A stretch of DNA of 64,000 nt from Limosilactobacillus caviae (GTDB lineage Bacteria; Bacillota; Bacilli; Lactobacillales; Lactobacillaceae). A program made the translations under genes and the position numbers. The notes under the pieces were generated by a model. That model did not search any database and was not told where the DNA came from. It was given only the letters and a program-made list of their open reading frames with translations. The stretch covers positions 248,001 to 312,000 of the forward strand of contig NZ_BMDS01000002.1 in the NCBI RefSeq assembly GCF_014635905.1, in the 5' to 3' direction. Positions within the stretch are counted from its first letter, which is position 1. Every line of letters starts with the position of its first letter. Positions 9,702 through 17,039 of this stretch are shown in pieces.

Positions 9702-10173
9702 TAAGATTATCTAGCTTTGTTAAAAATGTGCCAATTTGTTTTTGTTCATTAGATTCGGACGGTATTTTTATGTTTATTTGGTATAAATCTTTACTACTTA
9801 AATTTGGAGGATCACTGCCTGAAAGATTATTTTCTATTTCAAGCACCACTTTTTTCTTTCGAGAAGATGCACAATGTATTCTAAGTTTTCACTAGTAGTT
9901 AACTTTGCCACACGTTGGTTTAATAGTGCATTTCTATCGAGTTTACTTATCTTTAATCGATGCTCTAATATAGGACGAGTCAAAGCGACCACATAGTTAC
10001 CTCTTTTTAGCTGATATTTAGGATAATCATTCCAAAAATACTCTGGTAGATATGCTTCAGTATTCCAACTAATACCATCAACACCAACATTAACAATTTT
10101 TAACCATGGAATACCCTTATTAACACTATCGTTACTCTTGAAAGGACCTCCACCTATCAAGTTAATTACATCC

Positions 10174-10193
10174 CCTAACTTACGCTGCTCCCA
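10174..10193 (-). repeat. Inverted repeat 1, copy at the edge of the silent hsdS
   Basis: Exact reverse complement of 7775-7794 (20 bases). It marks the outer limit of homology between the two hsdS copies. Confidence 0.85.
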
Positions 10194-10299
10194 TTTGATA
10201 TTAAATAACCCCACTAAAGAAATAAACGTTAAGTTATAGAAAAAGGATGTAAAAATTACTGTATAATTACTAATGAAATTTATATAGTGGGTGAGAGAA

Positions 10300-11214
10300 G
10301 TGGCAGAATATAAAAGAAGATCAGTCGAGAAAGCAATCATCTTAGCATTACGTGACTTAGGTGGATCAGCTAGTCGAAAGGTAATTAGAAAATCGATGGC
10401 TGATAACGGGTATGATGGTCTAACATACGAGCAAGTGTATTCAACAAAGCAGGGGAAGACAGGATTGTATTCACCTTTTATGTTTGATTTTAATTTCGGA
10501 ATTCGGAACTTACATAGTGTTGGTTATATTGAACAACCGCAACGTGGAAAAGATATTGTGCTAACTCATGCAGGAACAAATGATGATTTAACAAACTATC
10601 CAAATAAAGAGCAAGAGAAACTAATAAGAGCCTACTGGGACAAAAAGGATCGGGAACGAGCTGAACGAAATAAAGCTAAGCACAATGATAGAGTAGCGGA
10701 CAATGGAGATGCAACTACTGGGGTGGAAGATCAAGAAGACACAGATGACTTGAATTGGAAGACACAATTGATTAACCAACTAATGAAATTTGATCCTGGT
10801 AAGTTTGAAAGCTTTTCTCGTTTGCTAATTTCAAAAATGGGAGTCGTAATTGATAAAGAACGGGGAATCGTTCGTTCGGGCGACCATGGTATCGATGGGT
10901 TTGGCTATTTTACTTCTGATGAATTTAGAACAAATCGGGTTGCTATTCAATGTAAAAGATATACGACTGGGGCTGTTACTGAGCCTGATATAGATAAGTT
11001 CAAAGGTGTCATGGATAGTTTTAATGCAGAGTACGGCATCTTTATTACAACCAATTACTACACGGATCGTGCTCGAAGGAAAGCGATGCAGGGAAATAAT
11101 ACTGTGACATTGATTGATGGACAAGAATTAGCAGAATTAGTAGAGAAATATCAATTGCATATCACGCCGGTTCTCACATATGTATTGGATGATTATTATT
11201 TTGATTTAAAATAG
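10300..11214 (+). CDS. Mrr-like type IV restriction endonuclease
   Basis: A 304-residue protein. The N-terminal winged-helix Mrr_N region (residues 1-95, RRSVEKAIILALRDLGG to GYIEQPQRGKDIVLTHAG) is joined by a charged linker to a C-terminal PD-(D/E)XK Mrr catalytic domain. That domain shows FESFSRLLI (169-177), GDHGIDGFG (195-203, catalytic Asp) and IQCKRY (216-221, the Q-x-K half). Mrr enzymes cut DNA carrying foreign methylation. GTG 10300 is chosen because GGTGAG precedes it by about five bases; GTG 10291 is in frame but has no ribosome site. It lies next to the type I system on the same strand, beyond the silent hsdS. Confidence 0.88.
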   Translation: MAEYKRRSVEKAIILALRDLGGSASRKVIRKSMADNGYDGLTYEQVYSTKQGKTGLYSPFMFDFNFGIRNLHSVGYIEQPQRGKDIVLTHAGTNDDLTNYPNKEQEKLIRAYWDKKDRERAERNKAKHNDRVADNGDATTGVEDQEDTDDLNWKTQLINQLMKFDPGKFESFSRLLISKMGVVIDKERGIVRSGDHGIDGFGYFTSDEFRTNRVAIQCKRYTTGAVTEPDIDKFKGVMDSFNAEYGIFITTNYYTDRARRKAMQGNNTVTLIDGQELAELVEKYQLHITPVLTYVLDDYYFDLK

Positions 11215-11402
11215 GGCATTTAGGAGGACAACGAAAAGAAGTGGCGTAGTAATTATTCAATATAAGGTTGGTATGGAAGTACAGGTACAGTATAATCTTT
11301 ATTGAGTAGATAGAGATATATTTATAGAATAGTCTTTTTAGGGTTAAATCTATTTGTGAAAGCGTTATAATTAAATTAACTTATACAAGGGAGCGATTAG
11401 GT

Positions 11403-11516
11403 ATGAAATGTCCATGTCATAATTTATCAAAGAAGCAAAAAATTGTCCTTATTACTTTAGTAGCAGGCGCGGTAATTTGGCCATTGGTATTAATGTGCAA
11501 ATTATTGAAGAAGTAA
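11403..11516 (+). CDS. Single-pass membrane micro-protein, copy 1
   Basis: A 37-residue reading frame starting at ATG 11403 behind GGGAG. The N-terminus is polar (MKCPCHNLSKKQ), then comes one hydrophobic segment (residues 14-32, containing LVAGAVIWPLVL), then a basic end (KLLKK). With the micro-genes at 14857 and 15019 it shares, without gaps, Lys, a hydrophobic pair starting at the next residue, Pro at +14 and Lys at +20. A TATAAT at 11366-11371 and a strong terminator right after suggest its own transcript. Two Cys near the start are unique to this copy. Function unknown. Confidence 0.65.
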   Translation: MKCPCHNLSKKQKIVLITLVAGAVIWPLVLMCKLLKK

Positions 11517-11534
11517 TTATATTAAAATTGAGAG

Positions 11535-11583
11535 AAGCAGGCTTATAGTCACGACATAATGGTGAACTACGAGCCTGCTTTTT
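11535..11583. terminator. Strong bidirectional terminator
   Basis: AAGCAGGCT (11535-11543) and AGCCTGCTT (11572-11580) are perfect complements, followed by T at 11579-11583. It ends the micro-gene on the plus strand and the Rpn-type gene on the minus strand. Confidence 0.8.
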
Positions 11584-11587
11584 AGAA

Positions 11588-12430
11588 TTATTTTCTTTCT
11601 AAATACTCTGTTGCTTGTTTATCGGTTAAATCATATTGTTTCTTTAATTCTTGCTTAATGGTATCTTGGTCAATGTCTAAATCACGTAATGAACTAATAA
11701 GTCGTTTAATTCCTTTCTCACGACCTTCTTCACGGCCTTCTTTAATTGCTTCCTCTAAGCGGCGTTGCTGATCCATTTCATATATTGAGAGTCGCATATA
11801 TTCTGCCCTCCATTTCCGGTTGTGCTTGACGTATGCTATTCTTTTCTTCAATTTTACGACAAGCTCATCATGAGCATCAACCTTTCGTTTAGCGATTACA
11901 TCAAGTAAAGTTTGCATTTTGGGGTTAACATTATGTTTTGGTGAAGTAATATTAAATAAAATATCGGTTTGTCCGTCATAAACAATTTCTTCAGGAACGT
12001 TATCAATATGTTTATGGAGAGTATAATATTGTAATCCCAATCCAAACGGGTCAAAATTGCAAAAGAAAATAACGTATGAATCGTCAACATGATTATAAGT
12101 ATTACCTTTTTCATATGATTCAATCGTACTAGCTGTTTGGTAGTAACGAATTCTTTTTGCGATGTTATGCTCGTCAACTACCTGCATTTCCACGTCATAG
12201 TGATTACCATTCTCATCGGTAGTATAGATATCGAAACGAACCGCGTGAGCATCGGGAGCAATTATGATTTCTTGTTGAGCGTTGGGGAATTCGATTTCTT
12301 TAATATGCAAATGTGGTAAAATTCGTCGTAACACTTCTAAGCAAATATCAGGATCGGTCATCACCCGATTGAAAATATAATTGTCAGTAAGATCAGCATT
12401 TTCCCATTTAGGGCGTGCATGATAGGTCAT
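11588..12430 (-). CDS. Rpn-family recombination-promoting nuclease/putative transposase (intact)
   Basis: A 280-residue protein of the PD-(D/E)XK transposase-like (Rpn) family. N-terminal NADLTDNYIFNRVM and LRRILPHLHIKEIE are followed by the nuclease core VRFDIYTTDENGNHYDVEMQV, with the paired acidic residue and E-x-Q. Next come RIRYYQTASTIE and the conserved DSYVIFFCNFDPFG. The C-terminus holds the usual charged helix and the DLDIDQDTIKQELKKQYDLTDKQATEYL tail. Start ATG 12430 has AAGGAG upstream. It is related to, but clearly diverged from, the broken copy at 1933-2759. Such genes move as single units and are often multicopy in lactobacilli. Confidence 0.88.
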   Translation of the reverse strand: MTYHARPKWENADLTDNYIFNRVMTDPDICLEVLRRILPHLHIKEIEFPNAQQEIIIAPDAHAVRFDIYTTDENGNHYDVEMQVVDEHNIAKRIRYYQTASTIESYEKGNTYNHVDDSYVIFFCNFDPFGLGLQYYTLHKHIDNVPEEIVYDGQTDILFNITSPKHNVNPKMQTLLDVIAKRKVDAHDELVVKLKKRIAYVKHNRKWRAEYMRLSIYEMDQQRRLEEAIKEGREEGREKGIKRLISSLRDLDIDQDTIKQELKKQYDLTDKQATEYLERK

Positions 12431-12479
12431 TTGTTAATATTTCTCCTTAAGTGTATTTTGAGGATTACCCTCTAAAATT

Positions 12480-12494
12480 ATATATACGTAAAAA
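12480..12494 (-). repeat. Second copy of the 15-base Rpn upstream element
   Basis: Identical to 2812-2826. It lies 50 bases before the start of the intact Rpn-type gene. On the minus strand it runs straight into TATAAT, so it is probably part of the promoter. Confidence 0.45.
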
Positions 12495-12544
12495 AGCTGC
12501 TTTTGCATTTTGTTTTAATCTATTTTGTGCTCATCGCTTCATGA

Positions 12545-12550
12545 TATAAT
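12545..12550 (+). promoter_or_regulatory. -10 box for the PLD/ATPase gene
   Basis: TATAAT lies 31 bases before the start codon. A TTTTGT at 12523-12528 with a 16-base spacer is a possible -35. Confidence 0.45.
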
Positions 12551-12580
12551 TTGAAAGTTAACTGAAAAGGGGCGGTTAAA

Positions 12581-13252
12581 ATGTTGGATATTCTAGATTA
12601 CACGAAACAAAAATTGATTTCAGATGCTGACTTTTGGCAATTTGCTGAAGAACACCTTGATAACCCGGTTGAATTTAAAGGTGTTTCGTTTGTCTCATCG
12701 ATTAAGTTTATTGAAGACCAGCTCTTGCCACGCTATGATAAGGTTACTTTGATCCTAGGACTAAGTGATAATGGAGCAAATTCAATTGGTAAACGGATGA
12801 TGCAATTAACTGACCGTAATGAATTTGTAAAATATGGTTATGAACACCAGGATAGCGAATTTACGAAACGGATTTTAGATGGGAGTTTACAACTTTTCTT
12901 TACGAAAAAAGAATTAATTCACACTAAAATGTACTTATTGACCAATAAAGATGAGTATCTTTCATTTGCTGGATCAATGAACTTAACTGAAGCAGCTATC
13001 CATCAAAATTTAGAGCAACTTGATAGTGACTATGGGATGCAGGCTGATCCGCTTTATCAATGTCATTTACAAATGTTTAATGATAATTTTGCCCACGCAG
13101 CAACCTATTTAGATGCAAAGAAAATGACTGGTTTCATTAAAGCTAAGAATAATGAGCAGCTTCAGGTTAATGTTTATACTGATACTGTTAATATGTTTGA
13201 AAATAAAGATAAAGCCGGTCAAAATACGATTGTTTACCAGCTGCAGAGATAA
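12581..13252 (+). CDS. PLD (HKD)-type nuclease part of a frameshifted nuclease-ATPase gene
   Basis: A 223-residue frame with one phospholipase-D-superfamily active-site motif: H114-T-K116, then FAGSMNLTEAA (G131, S132, N134). This is the arrangement found in helicase-linked and restriction-type HKD nucleases, not in lipid enzymes. Upstream, SFVSSIKFIEDQLLPR and TLILGLSDNG resemble the usual strand-helix lead-in. The frame ends at TAA 13250, but the +2 frame continues with AAEIKEYKDSYSSDEELKNL and joins the frame at 13315. One extra T near 13234-13236 would give TIVLPAAEIKEY and a single 755-residue protein. Start ATG 12581 follows GGGGCGG. Confidence 0.7.
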   Translation: MLDILDYTKQKLISDADFWQFAEEHLDNPVEFKGVSFVSSIKFIEDQLLPRYDKVTLILGLSDNGANSIGKRMMQLTDRNEFVKYGYEHQDSEFTKRILDGSLQLFFTKKELIHTKMYLLTNKDEYLSFAGSMNLTEAAIHQNLEQLDSDYGMQADPLYQCHLQMFNDNFAHAATYLDAKKMTGFIKAKNNEQLQVNVYTDTVNMFENKDKAGQNTIVYQLQR

Positions 13253-13314
13253 AAGAATATAAGGATTCTTACAGTTCAGATGAAGAGCTTAAGAATTTAT
13301 CTGCTAAAGAGAAG

Positions 13315-14847
13315 TTGAGTGTTGCACAAACGGTTAAGCTCTTTGGGGACGCAGGTTATAAAAAACGTAATCTTGAAAACATTGGGAAAGAACTTTACAG
13401 CCTTACCCAAGTAGTTAAACGTGTCACTCGTGACGAGGATAGTTCAGGAAAAATTAGCCGTGAAGAAGATCTCTACCCAAAGCTAGTCCTATTTTATAAT
13501 GATGGTCAGTTATTTGAGGCACCCCGCGTGGGAGATAATGTGAAATCCGAGTTACTGAAATCCAATTTGTCAGGAGATGCTCTCCGCCAACAACTTCAAC
13601 TATTTAGCGACATTGCCCATGAGTACGATAGCTATAAAGAAGTCGGTGAGGGTTGGCAGGCCTGTGACTTTATGTGTTTCCTATTTGAAGCACCCTGGCT
13701 ATGGAAAATTCGGAATATGTATGAAATGTCGCCTAGTAGTAAATCTCGTGAAGATGTTCCGCTGGGGGTAGCCCTAATCGGTCAAGGACGAACAGGAAAG
13801 TCAACATTGGGAAAGAGATTAGCAGCCAAATTAACTGGAAGTGGTAATTTCCTTGATGGCGGAATCTTTGATGCCAAAAATTATGCTCTGGGAAAATCAA
13901 ATATTAATATGACGATTACGAGCGTTTTAAGTGACTATATGTATAGTGACGGACCAGTTAATCCAATGATGATTGATGATATTAGCCCGGATTTAACAAC
14001 GCGGCCATATTTTGATCGATTCATTAAAGAGATTACAAATAATCGGAGCTTAACTGGGCCGCTTCCATCATTTATTTTTACGATGAATCGGCGTGAAGGG
14101 GATAGTAAATCACAATTTTCTCTTAAGCCAGAAATTATGCGGCGGTTATGGTACCTAAGTTTTGAGTCAACTTTTGCTGGAAATGAAAAAGAACGTGAAG
14201 ATGAATTAAACGATTTATTGGGGAGGGCTAATGACCAGCTCTATCGTTACTGTCAGGTTGAACTTGCAAAGTTTTTCAATAATGTATCACATGAAACGGA
14301 ACAAAAGATTGAAAAAGATTATCTCTATCCAATCAAGCATGTTTTGAAACAAGCAATGGATCAATTTGGAATGTTTGACCTAGTAAAGGACTATTTTACA
14401 GATAATTATGATTATTCGCTTTTTGTTGGGCGTAATGACTGGACTATGCTAATCAATCAGGCTGAAGTAGGTGTTGATGTAACATTTATTAAGCAGGACG
14501 GTGAATTAAAGGCACAGATTAATAAGCAGCTCTTTAATAAAGTCTCTGACAGCACGGCGAGAAATAATGGTTCCATGATGATGGAAAGATACTTTCAATA
14601 CCTGCCACGAAAGTATCGGATCAGCTATCAATATACGAGTACAGGTTTTATTGTTGATGTTAATAACTTTGATCGGTGGTTAAACAGCGATACACTTAGG
14701 CAAAAGTATGATAGTAGTAAAGTTGCCTTAGCAGCACAAAAAGTTAATACTGATGCTAAAATGACTGAGTTGCTTACCCGTTTAACGGAGGCCCAAGAAA
14801 AGCAGGCACACCGTCATGGCATATTTAGTTGGCTCAAAAAGAAATAG
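13315..14847 (+). CDS. P-loop ATPase part of the same frameshifted gene
   Basis: This frame is open from about 13231; TTG 13315 is only its first start-like codon and has a poor ribosome site, so it is best read as the C-terminal two thirds of the gene starting at 12581. In this frame's numbering it has Walker A GQGRTGKST (156-164), a Walker B-like PMMIDDISPD (217-226) and a sensor-like SFIFTMNRREG (252-262), so it should hydrolyse ATP. The C-terminus is basic and amphipathic (GIFSWLKKK). I do not recognise a named family. A membrane micro-gene starts nine bases after the stop. As it stands, the ATPase may not be made; it could also be rescued by slippage or reflect a sequencing error. Confidence 0.65.
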   Translation: MSVAQTVKLFGDAGYKKRNLENIGKELYSLTQVVKRVTRDEDSSGKISREEDLYPKLVLFYNDGQLFEAPRVGDNVKSELLKSNLSGDALRQQLQLFSDIAHEYDSYKEVGEGWQACDFMCFLFEAPWLWKIRNMYEMSPSSKSREDVPLGVALIGQGRTGKSTLGKRLAAKLTGSGNFLDGGIFDAKNYALGKSNINMTITSVLSDYMYSDGPVNPMMIDDISPDLTTRPYFDRFIKEITNNRSLTGPLPSFIFTMNRREGDSKSQFSLKPEIMRRLWYLSFESTFAGNEKEREDELNDLLGRANDQLYRYCQVELAKFFNNVSHETEQKIEKDYLYPIKHVLKQAMDQFGMFDLVKDYFTDNYDYSLFVGRNDWTMLINQAEVGVDVTFIKQDGELKAQINKQLFNKVSDSTARNNGSMMMERYFQYLPRKYRISYQYTSTGFIVDVNNFDRWLNSDTLRQKYDSSKVALAAQKVNTDAKMTELLTRLTEAQEKQAHRHGIFSWLKKK

Positions 14848-14856
14848 GGTGAAATT

Positions 14857-14967
14857 ATGAAGCACATTTGGAAACTTAACTTATTTCAAAAAATAATTGT
14901 CTGGATTTTTATCATTGCCCTTGTCACCTGGCCCATATATTTTTACGTAAAGGCAAAATGGGGCTAA
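14857..14967 (+). CDS. Single-pass membrane micro-protein, copy 2
   Basis: A 36-residue frame starting nine bases after the ATPase stop, with GGGTGA as ribosome site. It has a polar start (MKHIWKLNLFQK), one hydrophobic segment (residues 13-31, with ALVTWPIYF) and a short KAKWG end. It aligns without gaps to copy 1: QKI, then WP at the same distance, then Lys six residues after the Pro. The close spacing suggests co-transcription with the PLD/ATPase gene. Function unknown. Confidence 0.6.
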   Translation: MKHIWKLNLFQKIIVWIFIIALVTWPIYFYVKAKWG

Positions 14968-15018
14968 AATAAGAGTGTAGGTAGTGATAGGTTATTTGAA
15001 ATAAAGGAGCCGATTTTT

Positions 15019-15132
15019 ATGAAGAAAAATAAAACTACACAGCCTAAAAAACATTCTAAAAAGAAATTTGTTGCTTTAGCTCTATTAGCTGGAGCCGTTG
15101 CGTTGCCGACATATTTATTTAAGAAAGCCTAA
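15019..15132 (+). CDS. Single-pass membrane micro-protein, copy 3
   Basis: A 37-residue frame with a good AAAGGAG site. It has a very basic start (MKKNKTTQPKKHSKKK), one hydrophobic segment (FVALALLAGAVALPTYLF) and a KKA end. LxAGAV and the following Pro match copy 1, at the same distance from the flanking Lys residues. A terminator follows at once. Confidence 0.65.
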   Translation: MKKNKTTQPKKHSKKKFVALALLAGAVALPTYLFKKA

Positions 15133-15145
15133 ATGATAATTTTTG

Positions 15146-15170
15146 AGGGTCACGTCTGTGTGGCTCTTTT
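15146..15170 (+). terminator. Terminator after micro-gene 3
   Basis: AGGGTCAC (15146-15153) pairs with GTGGCTCT (15160-15167), including two G-U pairs, followed by TTTTATTTT. Confidence 0.6.
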
Positions 15171-15233
15171 ATTTTGTTATAATTAATGTAACCGCTATAT
15201 TTATGATCAATTAGGAAAGGATAAGGATAGCAA

Positions 15234-16175
15234 ATGACTAAAAAGATAATTCTTGACTGTGATCCGGGGCACGATGATGCATTAGCATTAACGATGGCTG
15301 TTGCTTCACCAAAGATTGATGTGCTTGCTGTAACGACTTCTGCGGGTAATCAGACACCCGATAAAACGCTGAATAATGCAATGAGGATGCTGACCTTGTT
15401 GCATCGGGAGGACATTCCGGTGGCTCAAGGAAACCAAACGCCATTAGTGAAACCGCTCGAGACAGCTCCTGAAGTTCATGGAGAAACAGGACTTGACGGT
15501 GCCGACTTACCTGATCCAGATTTTAAGGTTCAACCAATTCCGGCTATTGAATTGATTGCTAAGACACTACAGGAAAGTGATGAGAAAGTAACATTAGTTG
15601 TTACCGGTCCGATGACAAACGCAGCCTTATTCCTCAGAGTATATCCTGATTTAGCCAAGGAAAAGATTGACCAGATTGTCTTTATGGGTGGCGCTATGGG
15701 ACTAGGTAATTGGCGACCATCAGTTGAGTTTAATATCTTCGTCGATCCTGAAGCAGCCAAAATTGTGATGAACTTTGGTTTGCCTTTAGTAATGGCTCCA
15801 TTAAATGTTACTCATAAGGCACAGATCATGAAGAATGAGATTCAAGCAATTAAACAAATTGATAACCCGGTTGGTCAGGCTTTTTATGGACTATTAAATT
15901 TCTTTGAGCAATACCACGAAAATCCTAAATGGGGGTTCAAAGGCGCACCGCTTCATGACCCATGCACGATTGCTTGGCTGATTGATCCGGCAATGTTTGA
16001 AACCGATAAAATGAATGTTGACGTTGAAACTCAAGGAGATTTAACACGGGGAGAAACAGTTTGTGATTACTATCAATTGACTGGTAAGCCGCAGAATACC
16101 GAAGTCCTTCTTGATGTTGATCGAGATAAGTTTATTAACTTGATTATGGACTCAATCAAGAGTTTTGCCAATTAG
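15234..16175 (+). CDS. Nucleoside hydrolase (ribonucleoside hydrolase family)
   Basis: A 313-residue inosine-uridine nucleoside N-ribohydrolase. The N-terminal DCDPGHDD (8-15) is the calcium- and ribose-binding signature. Further along, VVTGPMTNAAL, FMGGAMGLGN, EFNIFVDPEAA and the C-terminal HDPCTIAWL (His-Asp) match the RihA/B/C family. It releases the base from ribonucleosides for salvage in the cytoplasm. The family member (pyrimidine-specific or broad) cannot be decided by eye. A single gene with AAGGATAAGGA upstream and a terminator downstream. Confidence 0.92.
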   Translation: MTKKIILDCDPGHDDALALTMAVASPKIDVLAVTTSAGNQTPDKTLNNAMRMLTLLHREDIPVAQGNQTPLVKPLETAPEVHGETGLDGADLPDPDFKVQPIPAIELIAKTLQESDEKVTLVVTGPMTNAALFLRVYPDLAKEKIDQIVFMGGAMGLGNWRPSVEFNIFVDPEAAKIVMNFGLPLVMAPLNVTHKAQIMKNEIQAIKQIDNPVGQAFYGLLNFFEQYHENPKWGFKGAPLHDPCTIAWLIDPAMFETDKMNVDVETQGDLTRGETVCDYYQLTGKPQNTEVLLDVDRDKFINLIMDSIKSFAN

Positions 16176-16197
16176 CCAACATAATTAGTAAGCTAAA

Positions 16198-16245
16198 AAG
16201 ACTCAGTTCAATGAATGTTAAATTCACTGGACTGAGCCTTTTTAT
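16198..16245. terminator. Bidirectional terminator
   Basis: ACTCAGTTCAATGAAT (16201-16216) pairs with ATTCACTGGACTGAG (from 16222), flanked by A and T runs. It separates the convergent nucleoside hydrolase and potassium channel genes. Confidence 0.8.
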
Positions 16246-16967
16246 TAATGCTTATTTTTGATTAGATTCTTAATCTCATCTAATTCTGCTTTTAATTGCT
16301 GATTTTCTTGTTGAATCTTAGCTAGTTGAGAAGAGATTTTTCGTTCATCTTTTTTGGCGAAAAACTCAGTGATCGTACTGGTCAACATTCCGATAAAACC
16401 AATTCCCAAAAGCATAAGGACAATTGCTGCTGCACGTCCGATTCCGGTCTTTGGAATTACGTCCCCATAACCGATTGTAGTGGCAGTAGTAATTGCCCAC
16501 CACAATGCCGTCTCATACGATACCTTTTCTGAAATGCAAAACATTGCAGCGGCAACCATAATAACGGCGATACTGATATAGAGATAATATAGTAATTCAT
16601 TTCGCTCGAAAAATACCCCTAAACGACCAGTGAAACCAACTAATCGCATGATGCGGATAAGTTTGAGCAGGCGGAATGTTCGGCCAATCTGGGCGATGCG
16701 GAAAAAGAAGAAAAGACTGCTTGCAGGAATAATCGAAAGAAGATCAAAGATGTTATCTTTAACAAATTCACGCTTATTTGGCGCTATGATAAGGCGAATA
16801 AAGTAATCAACGAAGAAAATTAGCCAAATGCTATTATCAATCGTGCTGTATGGATATGCGTCAATATTAATGCGATTTGCGTAATAAGCAATTAGCATTC
16901 CAATCGATATAATTGCCAAGATCGCCATGATGATTTGATAGATAACGTAAGTAAACTTTTTATGCAC
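16245..16967 (-). CDS. Voltage-gated-like potassium channel
   Basis: A 240-residue ion channel of the six-transmembrane type. An Arg/Lys-rich fourth segment (GRTFRLLKLIRIMRLVG) resembles a voltage sensor. The pore loop carries TTATTIGYGDVIP, with the TIGYGD potassium filter. The last segment is followed by a C-terminal coiled coil (SSQLAKIQQENQQLKAELDEIKNL). GTG 16967 is chosen because AGGGG lies seven bases upstream; the frame is open for 20 more codons, but these lack a ribosome site. It lies just downstream of the YfhO gene on the same strand. Confidence 0.9.
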   Translation of the reverse strand: MHKKFTYVIYQIIMAILAIISIGMLIAYYANRINIDAYPYSTIDNSIWLIFFVDYFIRLIIAPNKREFVKDNIFDLLSIIPASSLFFFFRIAQIGRTFRLLKLIRIMRLVGFTGRLGVFFERNELLYYLYISIAVIMVAAAMFCISEKVSYETALWWAITTATTIGYGDVIPKTGIGRAAAIVLMLLGIGFIGMLTSTITEFFAKKDERKISSQLAKIQQENQQLKAELDEIKNLIKNKH

Positions 16968-17039
16968 AATCTTTCCCCTGCCCCGTAAATATAATTTTAT
17001 CTTAAGCGTCCCCGTGAGATGATGCAAGATTTAATTATG

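Larger units (their letters stand above)
8995..10193 (-). pseudogene. Silent hsdS cassette: inverted, 5'-truncated and frameshifted
   Basis: The minus strand codes for a second HsdS in two frames. From 10193 it reads WEQRKLGDVINLIGGGPF (a third TRD). After a frame change near 9850-9855 it continues VLEIENNLSGSDPPNLS, a spacer with SLQQRKLEQLKQL, then a fourth TRD starting MPEVRFNNFNSEWQIKSL and ending KFFLQKLFV. Homology to the expressed gene starts exactly at WEQ, so there is no N-terminal MVPEVRF part, start codon or promoter. This is expected of a storage cassette. The break falls at six A on the minus strand (T at 9850-9855); one more A would restore the frame. The antisense extension past 10193 towards 10340 overlaps the Mrr gene and is not considered coding. 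Confidence 0.85.

Noticed and set aside
10194-10340. N-terminal extension of the silent hsdS frame (MIAFSTDLLLYSATSL)
   Set aside because: It runs into and antisense to the Mrr gene, and homology to HsdS stops exactly at the inverted repeat, so it is read as chance open frame.
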